Shown here piece by piece: positions 26,692-34,135 of a stretch of DNA of 55,055 bases. Origin of the DNA: JBBDYH01 sp040901795 (GTDB taxonomy: Bacteria; Planctomycetota; Planctomycetia; Pirellulales; JALHPA01); contig JBBDYH010000004.1 of NCBI GenBank assembly GCA_040901795.1, positions 1-55,055 on the forward strand. The letters are read 5' to 3'. Position 1 is the first letter of the stretch. The number at the start of each line of letters is the position of its first letter. The notes beneath the pieces are model-generated. The model had not been told where the DNA came from. It did no database searches and saw nothing but the letters and a program-made list of their open reading frames with translations. The translations under genes and the position numbers were made by a program.

Positions 26692-26808
26692 CATCTGGTT
26701 TAGAGACAGCGGTCCACCGAGGCAAGCTCGGTGGTGCCGGATGGCAAGGGGTAGGGACGGTGTCTGGTTTGAAAACAGCGGTCCACCGAGACAAGCTCGG
26801 TGGGGCCG
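26692..26808. repeat. Right hairpin doublet flanking the transposase (period 69 bp)
   Basis: Two direct copies of the unit seen at 25556-25673 start at 26692 and 26761, again exactly 69 bp apart and in the same orientation as the left pair. Hairpin cores are CCACCGAG..CTCGGTGG in the first and CCACCGAG..CTCGGTGG in the second. Confidence 0.82.
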
Positions 26809-26823
26809 TTGCGGTGAGCGCGC

Positions 26824-26885
26824 AAAAAAGCTCCCGGAAAGCCTGGGTCCCAGGGGGGCAAAGGACTCGAGTCTTTTCCGGGAGC
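26824..26885 (-). terminator. Intrinsic terminator of the candidate RNA
   Basis: On the minus strand GCTCCCGGAAA pairs with TTTCCGGGAGC (plus-strand arms 26875-26885 and 26830-26840), followed by TTTTTT (26824-26829). A smaller hairpin CCTGGG/CCCAGG lies in the loop. Confidence 0.75.
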
Positions 26886-27053
26886 GATTGGTTCGAAGCG
26901 TCCGGCCGCTTCCATGCCGCCGTACGCATTCGTTGGTCCGCAGACGATGGCCTGTCAGGGCGCCGTCGTCCTATGCAGACCCATCCATCAATGGATCCTG
27001 CTTTTCTGCCGCCCCGCGAATCGACGTTCATGAGCCTCGATTCGCGATGGCGA
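26824..27053 (-). ncRNA. Candidate structured small RNA
   Basis: About 230 nt on the minus strand between a promoter match and an intrinsic terminator, with no open frame of note. Near the 5' end CGCGAATCGA pairs perfectly with TCGATTCGCG. A middle hairpin pairs GACGACGG with CCATCGTC (one mismatch), and another pairs GAAGCG with CGCTTC. It does not show the conserved cores of RNase P, SRP RNA or tmRNA. Start and end are estimates from the promoter and T-tract. Confidence 0.5.
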
Positions 27054-27059
27054 GGCGGC

Positions 27060-27088
27060 AGAATAAGAGAACTGTCCCCGAGGGTCAA
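27060..27088 (-). promoter_or_regulatory. Probable promoter of the candidate RNA
   Basis: On the minus strand TTGACC (27083-27088) and TATTCT (27060-27065) are separated by exactly 17 bp. No protein start follows before the terminator at 26824. Confidence 0.5.
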
Positions 27089-27112
27089 GGGCGGATTCGC
27101 CCAGTTCGCAAG

Positions 27113-27245
27113 CTCGTTCCCAGGCTCCGCCTGGGAACGCACTGCAAGCCAGGCTCCGCCTGGCGCCCCTCCAATGACCGCATGCGACATCACACGAGGC
27201 AGAGCCTCGGAGGCAATGTGTTCCCACGCGGAGCGTGGGAACAAG
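27113..27245. repeat. Compound inverted hairpin repeat (FPGSAWE-type element), copy 2
   Basis: Hairpins GTTCCCAGGC/GCCTGGGAAC, CCAGGC/GCCTGG, CGAGGC/GCCTCG and GTTCCCACGC/GCGTGGGAAC in the same symmetric order as 8131-8270. The last hairpin has a compensated C-to-G pair change. It could also end the DUF190 transcript. Confidence 0.8.
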
Positions 27246-27286
27246 AGGTACACATGATTCGCCCCTCTCCGCATCTCCGCGGTTCA

Positions 27287-27634
27287 TTAGTCCGTCGCGG
27301 AATGACTGGCGCGATATTTAATGACCTGGACTTTCTCCAGAGTGACCAGGCCCTCTTGCACCATTTCGTCAACGTGCGGCATGAAGGCGTCAATCTTTTC
27401 TTTGGCATCGACGATCTCGATGACCATCGGCAAATCTTCCGACAGCCGCAGAATCTTGGCGGTGTGCAGCCGGCTATTCGCGCCGAAACCCATTGGCCCG
27501 CGGAGCACGGTAGCGCCCGCAAGATGCAGCTCGCGCGCTTTCAAAACGAGTGCTTCGTAGAGCGGCCTACCGTGCCACTTGTCGCTTTCGCCAATAAAGA
27601 TTCGCAGCAAATAACCGTCTTCTGGAATTCTCAT
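27287..27634 (-). CDS. DUF190 family protein, CrcB-associated
   Basis: 115 residues. DUF190 proteins are small PII-like ferredoxin-fold proteins often encoded beside the fluoride channel gene crcB. Recognisable segments are LLRIFIGESDKWHGRPLYEAL, ARELHLAGATVLRGPMGFG and LPMVIEIVDAKEKIDAF. It begins 3 bp after crcB ends and is the last gene of the apparent operon. A modulatory role in fluoride export is inferred from the family's gene context; direct evidence is scarce. Confidence 0.92.
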   Translation of the reverse strand: MRIPEDGYLLRIFIGESDKWHGRPLYEALVLKARELHLAGATVLRGPMGFGANSRLHTAKILRLSEDLPMVIEIVDAKEKIDAFMPHVDEMVQEGLVTLEKVQVIKYRASHSATD

Positions 27635-27637
27635 CGG

Positions 27638-28021
27638 TCAAACTCCAAACCAGCGTTCCGCGATTCGGTATCCCGCCCACACGGCGAAGAAACCCAGCCC
27701 ACAACTCAGCGCCATGTTAGCAAACGCTAAACGCAATTCGCCATCGTTCGCCAGGTTGAACGATTCGAGACCCAACGTAGAGAACGTGGTGAATCCGCCG
27801 AGTATGCCAACCATCAAGCCAATGCGGTATTCTTCGCGGATCAAAATCGGTCCCATCAAGGCCGCGCTGAAAAAACCGACGATCAAGCAACCGATCACAT
27901 TTACACCCAGCGTGCCCAGCGGGAAACTTCCGTTGGACAGCCGCTGAATCCAACCCTGGACGGCGTATCGCAGAACCGAGCCGAAGGCCCCGCCCACGGC
28001 GATCAACAGCCATTTGGTCAT
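27638..28021 (-). CDS. crcB: Fluoride ion channel CrcB/FluC
   Basis: 127 residues, four membrane helices. It exports fluoride as a dual-topology dimer. Family motifs are GGAFGSVLRY near the N-terminus, GTLGVNVIGC in helix 2 and GGFTTFSTLGLES in helix 3, which carries the pore Phe and Ser/Thr residues. Length matches the family. It lies 9 bp downstream of the LptA/OstA-like gene and 3 bp upstream of DUF190. No separate promoter or fluoride riboswitch is apparent in the short junction, so it seems to depend on the LPS operon promoter. Confidence 0.95.
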   Translation of the reverse strand: MTKWLLIAVGGAFGSVLRYAVQGWIQRLSNGSFPLGTLGVNVIGCLIVGFFSAALMGPILIREEYRIGLMVGILGGFTTFSTLGLESFNLANDGELRLAFANMALSCGLGFFAVWAGYRIAERWFGV

Positions 28022-28030
28022 AGTCTAACC

Positions 28031-31000
28031 TCAATTCGCCACCGATCGCGTGGCGCTCGGCGGCGTCGGCGTATCGCGGCCCATCTGGCCCAAATCGAAG
28101 AATTGCGCGTCGCGTACATTCACCTGTCCGGTCTCTAACCAGTATTCGAGCTTGCCGGCGCGGGCGTGGTTGCGGCTGCCGCCGGTCAGCGGTTGATGGT
28201 CCAGTTCGGCGGCGCTGCGGCCGTTCCCCTCGAAGATGAGCTGCTCCTTTCCCTGGACGTACGTCAGGCGATGAGCCCGCGCGGAGAAGGCCTGACCATC
28301 GACGTCGGTGTTGCCGACCGCTTCCAGCTCGACGGCAGTGGTGTCCGGCTGGACGCCGGCAACCTGACGGACGTGCAGCTCGTCGGAGCGGAAGCGGATT
28401 TCTTGTTTACCAATCTGAGTGGCGTTGACGTCGAGTTTCTCGCCCCAGCGTGTTATGGGGCCGTAAACGCCGCGGATGTCGTCGTGGAAGACGAGCTCCT
28501 TGCGCTGCACATTGCCGGTAATCTTGCCTTGGTAGTCGACGCGAACATAGACGAGACCTTCGCTGCTTGGCGCCAGTGCGACGGCCGGCTTCGCAGCGCT
28601 GCGTGGCGCCAGAGGCGTGGCGGAGCCTAGACGTGTTGTTTCCAGCCAGCCAGGGCCGAAGGCATTTAGGTCGCCGGTCGCTTGCTGGATTGTCAAATCG
28701 TGAGCAGTTAGGGTTTCGACAGCAATCGGGCCCTTATTGTTGCTCGTCTCCTGCGTCATGCGAACGGGGCCGAGGCAGGCGATGTCTGCAACCTCGGCGT
28801 CTTCGGCCGCCTGCTCTGCAGCAAAATCAACCGGCCGTCGTAATGTCACTTCGACCGCATCGGTCTCGAGCACGCTGCGGCGAATCTCCAAGGCATTTAC
28901 CTGATCCGCGTTCACGGCGTGCGATTCGCTAAACACCTTCACCTGTTTGTTGTAGCGGGCGATTCTGCCGTCGAAGTTCATCCCGCCGGCGAAGTCGATC
29001 GTGACCGGTGCGTCGGAAAGCGAATCAAGTGCTGCAAACCCCTGCTGGCCGCGCGCGGTAGGAAGCGCGTTGCCGCTCCCTGCCGTGCGGCTGGGGGGAA
29101 GCACCGTCCGGCCGACGCCGTCGATCCAGAGCAGATTGCGGCTGCGGTCCAAATTGACTTGCGCTCCTTGCATCTCCATCCCGCTAGCCGCGACGAGGGC
29201 GGGCTTGCCCTTGACCACCATCGTCGTCTGCCGCGGTAGGGCGGCATTTTTCACGTCGAGCCAGTCGCCACGAACTTCCACCGGCCGATCGGCCGGCATT
29301 TGGGTGCGCGCTTCCAGCAAGTGAACTCGGCCGTTCAGAGTCGCATGGTTGAGCTGTGTCAGTTCACCTTCCGAAACGAGCTGCACCGCGATCGAGTTCG
29401 CATGCAGCTCGAAGTGCTGCTGAGACTGCGGCACGGCTGACACGCCGGAGTTGGCCCGTTGTGTCGCGCTGTTGTCACCCGCACCAGCAACTCGATAGCG
29501 GTTTAATGGCTGGTTGCCGGCGGTTGTAGGTTCGACGAAGGCGCTCTCTGATGTCCGCTGTTGCGGATTGCGGTTCGAGCCAACCAGGCCGCCGCCGGGC
29601 AGCAGAGCGCTGGACGAGCTTCGTTTTGCCGGCGTAGGAAGCAGCGTGCCCGCCGGATCGAACAACACGTCGAGCCGCTCGGTGTCGCCCGACAATTGGG
29701 GCGCATCGAACCGCACGCTTCCCTGGGCGATCATTCGCTGCGGTGTCACGGGATATTGCCGCGTGGCGGCGCCTGTGTTTGCGATTGCTTGAGCGGCAGG
29801 CCGGCCGAACTCCACCAGCCAAAGTTGAATCTCGCTAGCCCAGAGATCGCCGAATTCAACAAAGTTGGCATGTGCATCGCCAACCATGGAGATCCGGTGG
29901 GTCCCTTCGACCGGCCGCATGTTCAGTTCTCGTGACCAGTTGGCCTGCAGCACCCTGGCCGCATCGGCAGGTTCCGCAATGCGAAGCCAGCCCTCCCCCG
30001 CAGCAAGGACGACCGGAAGCCGTCTCGGGTCGGCTCGCTCCACTACCAACGACCGGCCGCCGAACTTGCTGTCGAACTTAGCGTCGTTCCAAGTCAAGCG
30101 GGCTTCCGGTTGTTTAGGGGCCGCTTCAATTCGCACGCGCCGGCGGGCGATTTCGTATTCCAGTTCGTTGGCCCGAACGGATAAGCCATTCGAGGGCGCT
30201 TCGACGACGACCGGGTTGCCGGTGGCCAATAACCGCTCCGGTTGCAGCGACAATCGTGTGCCGGCCGCGGCGGGCGAAGTCGGGCCGGCTGCGGGCTTGT
30301 CGCCAAAGAAGATCTGCAGAACCTCGCAGGTCATCTGATCAAAAACCCCCTCCCGCAGCGCGCGATACACGTCCACCTGATTCTCGAACGAGGCCACGCG
30401 TGAGATCAGATCGAAGCGGAACGGTCCCTGACAGCGTATATCGACCGGCAGCTCTTGGTCGGCGAGGTGTCCGGTTTGAGGATCGGGAAGCGGCACAATC
30501 GCGGACGAGTTGTCTTCGTCGCCTGGAAACAGACCCATTGACCCCGGCTGCAGGTGCATCTCGACGTCGCGAAGCACTTCGACGCTTTCAAAACCACCGA
30601 CGTTCGGCCCGCGGCGCTGATCCGTTCCGCCTCCCGGCAAGAGATGGATCACCAGTTCCCGGCCTTTGCCGTGGTTGGGGCCGTAGCGAAAATCGACAAC
30701 GCTTTGCGACCGGACCTCCCGTTCGTGCATCTGCACGTCGCGCGTGGCGATGAACAACTCGTCGTCGGCGCCCGGGCGGGTAGGAGTGCCGTGAATGGTG
30801 ACCGGTCCCTTGAGATGACCGCCGATCAGTTTGCCGACTTTGCCGCGGCGCAGGTTCAAGTCGGCGTCGAACTGCAGGATCGCCCCTTGGGGGGCGCGCA
30901 GCACGACGACGCGGCCCCCGTCTTCTTGACCATCATCGCCGTTCGAAATGTAGAGGATCGTGCATTGCGACAACTTGATTCGTCCGCCCGTGAGGTTTTC

Positions 31001-31270
31001 GTAATCCTTCATCAACAGCTCGACGCCTTCGCTCTCGAGCATGATCGGCTGATCGAGTTCCCACGAGCCTGGCGGAAAGATGCGCTGGTATTTCCGCAGG
31101 CGCTGTGCATCGGCCTGGCGAACGCGAGCGATGTCAGCCCCATCCGCGGCAGGCTGGTCTTCCAGCACAAACGATGGATCGATCCAGGGCGCGAGGAGCA
31201 GACGATAGATCCAGAACGCCGCGAATACCGCGGCAAAACTGCGGCCGGTGCGGCGGAGGCGTGCGGACAT
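28031..31270 (-). CDS. Very long LptA/OstA-like periplasmic protein
   Basis: 1079 residues. An N-terminal membrane anchor (about 12-30, FAAVFAAFWIYRLLLAPW) is followed by a long beta-rich, polar region with repeated stretches typical of the OstA jellyroll, such as LSGDTERLDVLFDPAG, HFELHANSIAVQLVSEG, YNKQVKVFSESHAVNADQVNALEI and LTYVQGKEQLIFEGNG. LptA is about 180 residues and LptC about 190, so this is several modules in one chain. Position after kdsD and kdsC supports a role in lipopolysaccharide transport to the outer membrane. ATG 31270 lacks a clear Shine-Dalgarno. The exact domain count needs structure prediction. Confidence 0.82.
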   Translation of the reverse strand: MSARLRRTGRSFAAVFAAFWIYRLLLAPWIDPSFVLEDQPAADGADIARVRQADAQRLRKYQRIFPPGSWELDQPIMLESEGVELLMKDYENLTGGRIKLSQCTILYISNGDDGQEDGGRVVVLRAPQGAILQFDADLNLRRGKVGKLIGGHLKGPVTIHGTPTRPGADDELFIATRDVQMHEREVRSQSVVDFRYGPNHGKGRELVIHLLPGGGTDQRRGPNVGGFESVEVLRDVEMHLQPGSMGLFPGDEDNSSAIVPLPDPQTGHLADQELPVDIRCQGPFRFDLISRVASFENQVDVYRALREGVFDQMTCEVLQIFFGDKPAAGPTSPAAAGTRLSLQPERLLATGNPVVVEAPSNGLSVRANELEYEIARRRVRIEAAPKQPEARLTWNDAKFDSKFGGRSLVVERADPRRLPVVLAAGEGWLRIAEPADAARVLQANWSRELNMRPVEGTHRISMVGDAHANFVEFGDLWASEIQLWLVEFGRPAAQAIANTGAATRQYPVTPQRMIAQGSVRFDAPQLSGDTERLDVLFDPAGTLLPTPAKRSSSSALLPGGGLVGSNRNPQQRTSESAFVEPTTAGNQPLNRYRVAGAGDNSATQRANSGVSAVPQSQQHFELHANSIAVQLVSEGELTQLNHATLNGRVHLLEARTQMPADRPVEVRGDWLDVKNAALPRQTTMVVKGKPALVAASGMEMQGAQVNLDRSRNLLWIDGVGRTVLPPSRTAGSGNALPTARGQQGFAALDSLSDAPVTIDFAGGMNFDGRIARYNKQVKVFSESHAVNADQVNALEIRRSVLETDAVEVTLRRPVDFAAEQAAEDAEVADIACLGPVRMTQETSNNKGPIAVETLTAHDLTIQQATGDLNAFGPGWLETTRLGSATPLAPRSAAKPAVALAPSSEGLVYVRVDYQGKITGNVQRKELVFHDDIRGVYGPITRWGEKLDVNATQIGKQEIRFRSDELHVRQVAGVQPDTTAVELEAVGNTDVDGQAFSARAHRLTYVQGKEQLIFEGNGRSAAELDHQPLTGGSRNHARAGKLEYWLETGQVNVRDAQFFDLGQMGRDTPTPPSATRSVAN

Positions 31271-31310
31271 GGCCGGGGGAGGAAGCCTGGGGCGGAATGG
31301 GGTGGACGCG

Positions 31311-31856
31311 TTAAGACTCTGTGGCCGGGCGGCTGCCGTAGCGCTGGAGCAGTGCCGGCCAGCGGCCTTGGGCTTTAAGGATCATCTCGATCGTCTCGCG
31401 GACAGCACCGCGCCCGCCGGGCAGTTGCGTGGTGTATTGCGCACCACGATGCAGCTCGGCGACCGCGTCGGCTACGGCCACGCCCAGACCAACCCGGCCC
31501 ATCACCGGCAAGTCGGGCAGATCGTCGCCGACGAAGGCCACCTGTTCCGGCTTAAACTTAAGATCAGCGAGCATCTCCTGCACCACAGGCCATTTCTCGT
31601 CCACACCCTGCCGCACCAGATCGATCGCCAACTCTGCCGCGCGGAGTTTGACGATATGCGAGGCGCGACCGGTGACGATCCCAAACCGATGGCCAACCCG
31701 CTGCCAGAGTTTGATGCCCAACCCGTCGCGAATGTGGAACTCTTTGATCTCGATGCCTTGGTTGTTGAAGATCACGCCGCCGTCGGTGAGCACGCCGTCG
31801 ACGTCCGACAACAACAGCTCGATGCGTTGGCAGCGTTGTTCGAGAGTGGGGGGCAC
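31311..31856 (-). CDS. kdsC: 3-deoxy-D-manno-octulosonate 8-phosphate phosphatase KdsC
   Basis: 181 residues from GTG 31856, with AGGA upstream; no ATG precedes the catalytic motif. It is a C0-type HAD phosphatase that converts KDO-8-phosphate to KDO for lipopolysaccharide core synthesis. The motifs are LLSDVDGVLTDGG (nucleophile and acid Asp), TGRAS (motif II), a motif III Lys near KFKP and VGDDLPDLPVM (motif IV). HIRDGLGIKL is characteristic of KdsC. It is the second gene of the operon after kdsD. A 29-bp hairpin repeat (31887-31915) lies in the 79-bp junction upstream. Confidence 0.93.
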   Translation of the reverse strand: MPPTLEQRCQRIELLLSDVDGVLTDGGVIFNNQGIEIKEFHIRDGLGIKLWQRVGHRFGIVTGRASHIVKLRAAELAIDLVRQGVDEKWPVVQEMLADLKFKPEQVAFVGDDLPDLPVMGRVGLGVAVADAVAELHRGAQYTTQLPGGRGAVRETIEMILKAQGRWPALLQRYGSRPATES

Positions 31857-31886
31857 GAGAATTCCTGGATGCGCGATGAACAAATT

Positions 31887-31915
31887 GTGGCACTGCTCGC
31901 GGCGAGCCGTGGCAC
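31887..31915. repeat. 29-bp palindromic repeat, copy 1 (kdsD-kdsC junction)
   Basis: GTGGCAC TGCTCGC G GCGAGC CGTGGCAC. The centre GCTCGC/GCGAGC pairs, and the GTGGCAC flanks are directly repeated. A second copy is at 36332-36360. Confidence 0.65.
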
Positions 31916-31935
31916 TCGGTCGCCGCTATCAGAGG

Positions 31936-33051
31936 CTACGCACGCTCCTCGGCGCTGGTGCGGCCAGGCCGCGAAAAGCTGCGATGCTTGGGGCGCGGAA
32001 TCGGCAACGTTGCCGGCTGCGATGACTTTGCGGCAAAGTCGGTCTGGGGAAACAGGCTGACAATATCGGTAATGTCGAGCATGCCTTGCGGCTGGCCATC
32101 GGCATCCACCACCGGCAGCTCGCTGATCTTCCGTTCGGCCATCACCTCCACCGCATCGACCATCATCGAGCCGAGCGGAACCGTGGTGGGCCGTGGGGTC
32201 ATGACATCGCGGATGGGAGCGTCGAGCCGGTCGTCACGCCGCGATTCAAACAGCCGCGCCAGATCGCTGTCGGTAAAGATCCCGCGCAAAGCGTTGGCAG
32301 GATCAACCACCATGATGGCGCCCGTGCGGCGGCCGGGGGAGCGCGAGGCCACCAATACTTCGCGCACGGACTGCGAGCAGCGTGCCACGCGGCACTGGTC
32401 CAGCGCGCGCATGTGATCTTCGACCTTGGCAAGCTGCAAGCCCAGGCTGCCGCCCGGATGAAAGCGGGCGAAGTCGTCGCGGCCGAAGGAGCGCATGCGG
32501 CTGGTGACCAGCGCCAAGGCATCGCCGACCCCGAGCATTGCCGTGGTGCTGGTACTCGGCGCCAGGCCCAGCGCACAGGCTTCTTGGAGTGGACCTAGTT
32601 CAATGACCACCGATGCAGCCCGGCCAAGCGTGGAGCTGCGCCGCGCGGTCATGGCGATAATCGCCGCACCGAGTTGCGTGAGCGACGGGAGCAACCGAAC
32701 GATCTCTTCCGTTTCGCCGCTCTGAGACAGCACCAGGACGACATCGTCCCGATGGATGCGGCCGAGGTCGCCGTGGATTGCTTCGGCGGGATGGAGGAAG
32801 TGACTGCGCGTGCCGGTCGAAGCCAGTGTGGCGGCCAGCTTTTGGCCAATGAGTCCCGCCTTGCCGATGCCCGTGACAATCACGCTGCCGCTGCAAAAAT
32901 AGAGCGCGTCGACGGCATGGCAAAAGTCCATGTCCAGGCGGTCGGCCATCGCCGCCAACGCCTGCGATTCAAGCTGTATGATCTCGCGTGCGTAGCGAAG
33001 CTGCTCGAATGGCGTCAGCGGACCGGGAATGGAAATGGGTTGCGAACTCAT
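31936..33051 (-). CDS. kdsD: Arabinose-5-phosphate isomerase KdsD
   Basis: 371 residues from ATG 33051, with AAGGA 8 nt upstream. It interconverts D-ribulose 5-phosphate and D-arabinose 5-phosphate, the first step to KDO. The SIS domain (about 35-175) has GIGKAGLIGQK, HPAEAIHGDLG and SQSGETEE. Two CBS domains follow (about 205-330; GIFTDSDLARLFE, MLDITDIVSLF). Length is slightly above the family norm because of a basic C-terminal tail. It is the first gene of the operon with kdsC. The presence of KDO genes indicates an LPS-bearing outer membrane. Confidence 0.94.
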   Translation of the reverse strand: MSSQPISIPGPLTPFEQLRYAREIIQLESQALAAMADRLDMDFCHAVDALYFCSGSVIVTGIGKAGLIGQKLAATLASTGTRSHFLHPAEAIHGDLGRIHRDDVVLVLSQSGETEEIVRLLPSLTQLGAAIIAMTARRSSTLGRAASVVIELGPLQEACALGLAPSTSTTAMLGVGDALALVTSRMRSFGRDDFARFHPGGSLGLQLAKVEDHMRALDQCRVARCSQSVREVLVASRSPGRRTGAIMVVDPANALRGIFTDSDLARLFESRRDDRLDAPIRDVMTPRPTTVPLGSMMVDAVEVMAERKISELPVVDADGQPQGMLDITDIVSLFPQTDFAAKSSQPATLPIPRPKHRSFSRPGRTSAEERA

Positions 33052-33255
33052 AGGCGTCATCCTTGACGGGCACACAGCAAAAAGTCGATCGATTGTCCAG
33101 CATGGACGGCTCTAACGATAAACCAATCCTTGTCGGCGAAGCGGCGAGATTGTAGCGATGCACCGGCACAAGGACAATCCAAGCTTGTCCCGCCGAACCT
33201 GCGGCGACATAATAACTTGCGCCGATGTTTAATCTGAGCGGCTTGGGAGGCCATC

Positions 33256-34122
33256 ATGCTTCGCCAGTCACGCCCCGTCGAACTCAAACCGTGGACCCCC
33301 GCAGATTTGGTCGAGCGGTTCGGGCAGATTCCTCTTTATCGCGTTCGTACCGACCCGGAGCCTGGCACGGCAACCGAAGAGGATCTTCTCTACATTAACA
33401 GGAACCGCCTTGGCTTGTGCGAACTGGTCGACGGAACGTTGATCGAAAAAGACTTTGACTGCCCCTTGCCGCCTTCGGGAAAGCACTGGAAGCCGAAGGA
33501 TTTAGTCTCACGTTTTGGACAAATCCCATTGCGTCGCGTTCGAACGCGGCCGCCGCCTGGGTCGGCAACGGAAGAGGACCTGATCGAGCTGAACGAACGT
33601 GGCACTACTTTATACGAACTCGTTGATGGCACCCTCGTGGAGAAAGCGATGGGATGGAACGAAGCGGTTCTTGAGTCGCAGATCGGTTCTATCCTGACCT
33701 CGTTCGTCAACTCTCGCAAACTCGGAATTGTTGCCAGTGCCTCCGGGCCCTACCGGCTTGCCGCGTCCAAAGTGCGCTTGCCCGACGTTTCATTCGTTTC
33801 TGCGGCACGGCTCTCGACAATGCCCGCGACAGACGAGCCAATTTGCTCGGCAATCCCTGATTTGGTTATAGCGGTCATCGCCAAGAGCAACACTCGGCGT
33901 GAGATGGAGCAGAAGCTCGAGGAGTACTTCACTGCCGGAGTTCGACTCGTGTGGTATGTCTATCCACGGAAACGTGAAACTCACGTCTTTGTTTCGCCAA
34001 CAAGCTGCCAGGTCTTGACGGAGAACGAAACAATCGACGGCGGCGACGTGCTGCCGGACTTTAAGTTGGCGCTCAAAGAGTTGTTTGCCGTCCTGGCTCA
34101 ACGGAGCACCACGAACGAATAG
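33256..34122 (+). CDS. Uma2 (DUF820) family protein with duplicated N-terminal module and altered active site
   Basis: 288 residues, GGGAGG 5 nt before ATG. Uma2 proteins have a PD-(D/E)XK nuclease-like fold. The core is visible as ELVDGTLVEKAMG, VRLPDVSFVS (Asp177), PDLVIAVIAKSN (201-212) and the helix EQKLEEYFTAGVRLVWYVYP. The Glu expected in PDLVxEVxS is Ala206 here, so catalysis may be lost. An N-terminal module, W.P.DLV.RFGQIPL.RVRT followed by ATEEDL and ELVDGTL.EK, occurs twice (about 13-65 and 78-130). It is convergent with the aldolase gene. Uma2 function is unknown in general. Confidence 0.87.
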   Translation: MLRQSRPVELKPWTPADLVERFGQIPLYRVRTDPEPGTATEEDLLYINRNRLGLCELVDGTLIEKDFDCPLPPSGKHWKPKDLVSRFGQIPLRRVRTRPPPGSATEEDLIELNERGTTLYELVDGTLVEKAMGWNEAVLESQIGSILTSFVNSRKLGIVASASGPYRLAASKVRLPDVSFVSAARLSTMPATDEPICSAIPDLVIAVIAKSNTRREMEQKLEEYFTAGVRLVWYVYPRKRETHVFVSPTSCQVLTENETIDGGDVLPDFKLALKELFAVLAQRSTTNE

Positions 34123-34135
34123 ACTCGCGATGATC

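Larger units (their letters stand above)
26616..27286. other. Intergenic region between transposase and DUF190; no protein gene
   Basis: 671 bp holding, in order, the right hairpin doublet (26692-26808), a candidate minus-strand RNA with terminator and promoter (26824-27088) and a compound hairpin repeat (27113-27245). The long open frames across it are accidental translations of these. Confidence 0.7.

Noticed and set aside
25556..26808. Direct repeats as a CRISPR array
   Set aside because: Only two units per side, each itself a hairpin, with short interunit sequence; no cas genes nearby.
26881..26910. GGTTCGAAGC as a tRNA T-loop
   Set aside because: No acceptor stem, anticodon arm or D-arm can be folded around it.
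26657..27730. A 357-codon plus-strand frame
   Set aside because: Made of hairpin repeats, the candidate RNA region and antisense of DUF190 and crcB. The peptide shows repeat-derived motifs such as FPGSAWERTASQAPPG.
30554..31378. A 274-codon plus-strand frame opposite the LptA-like gene
   Set aside because: Antisense shadow; the minus-strand frame continues for 1079 codons in an operon.
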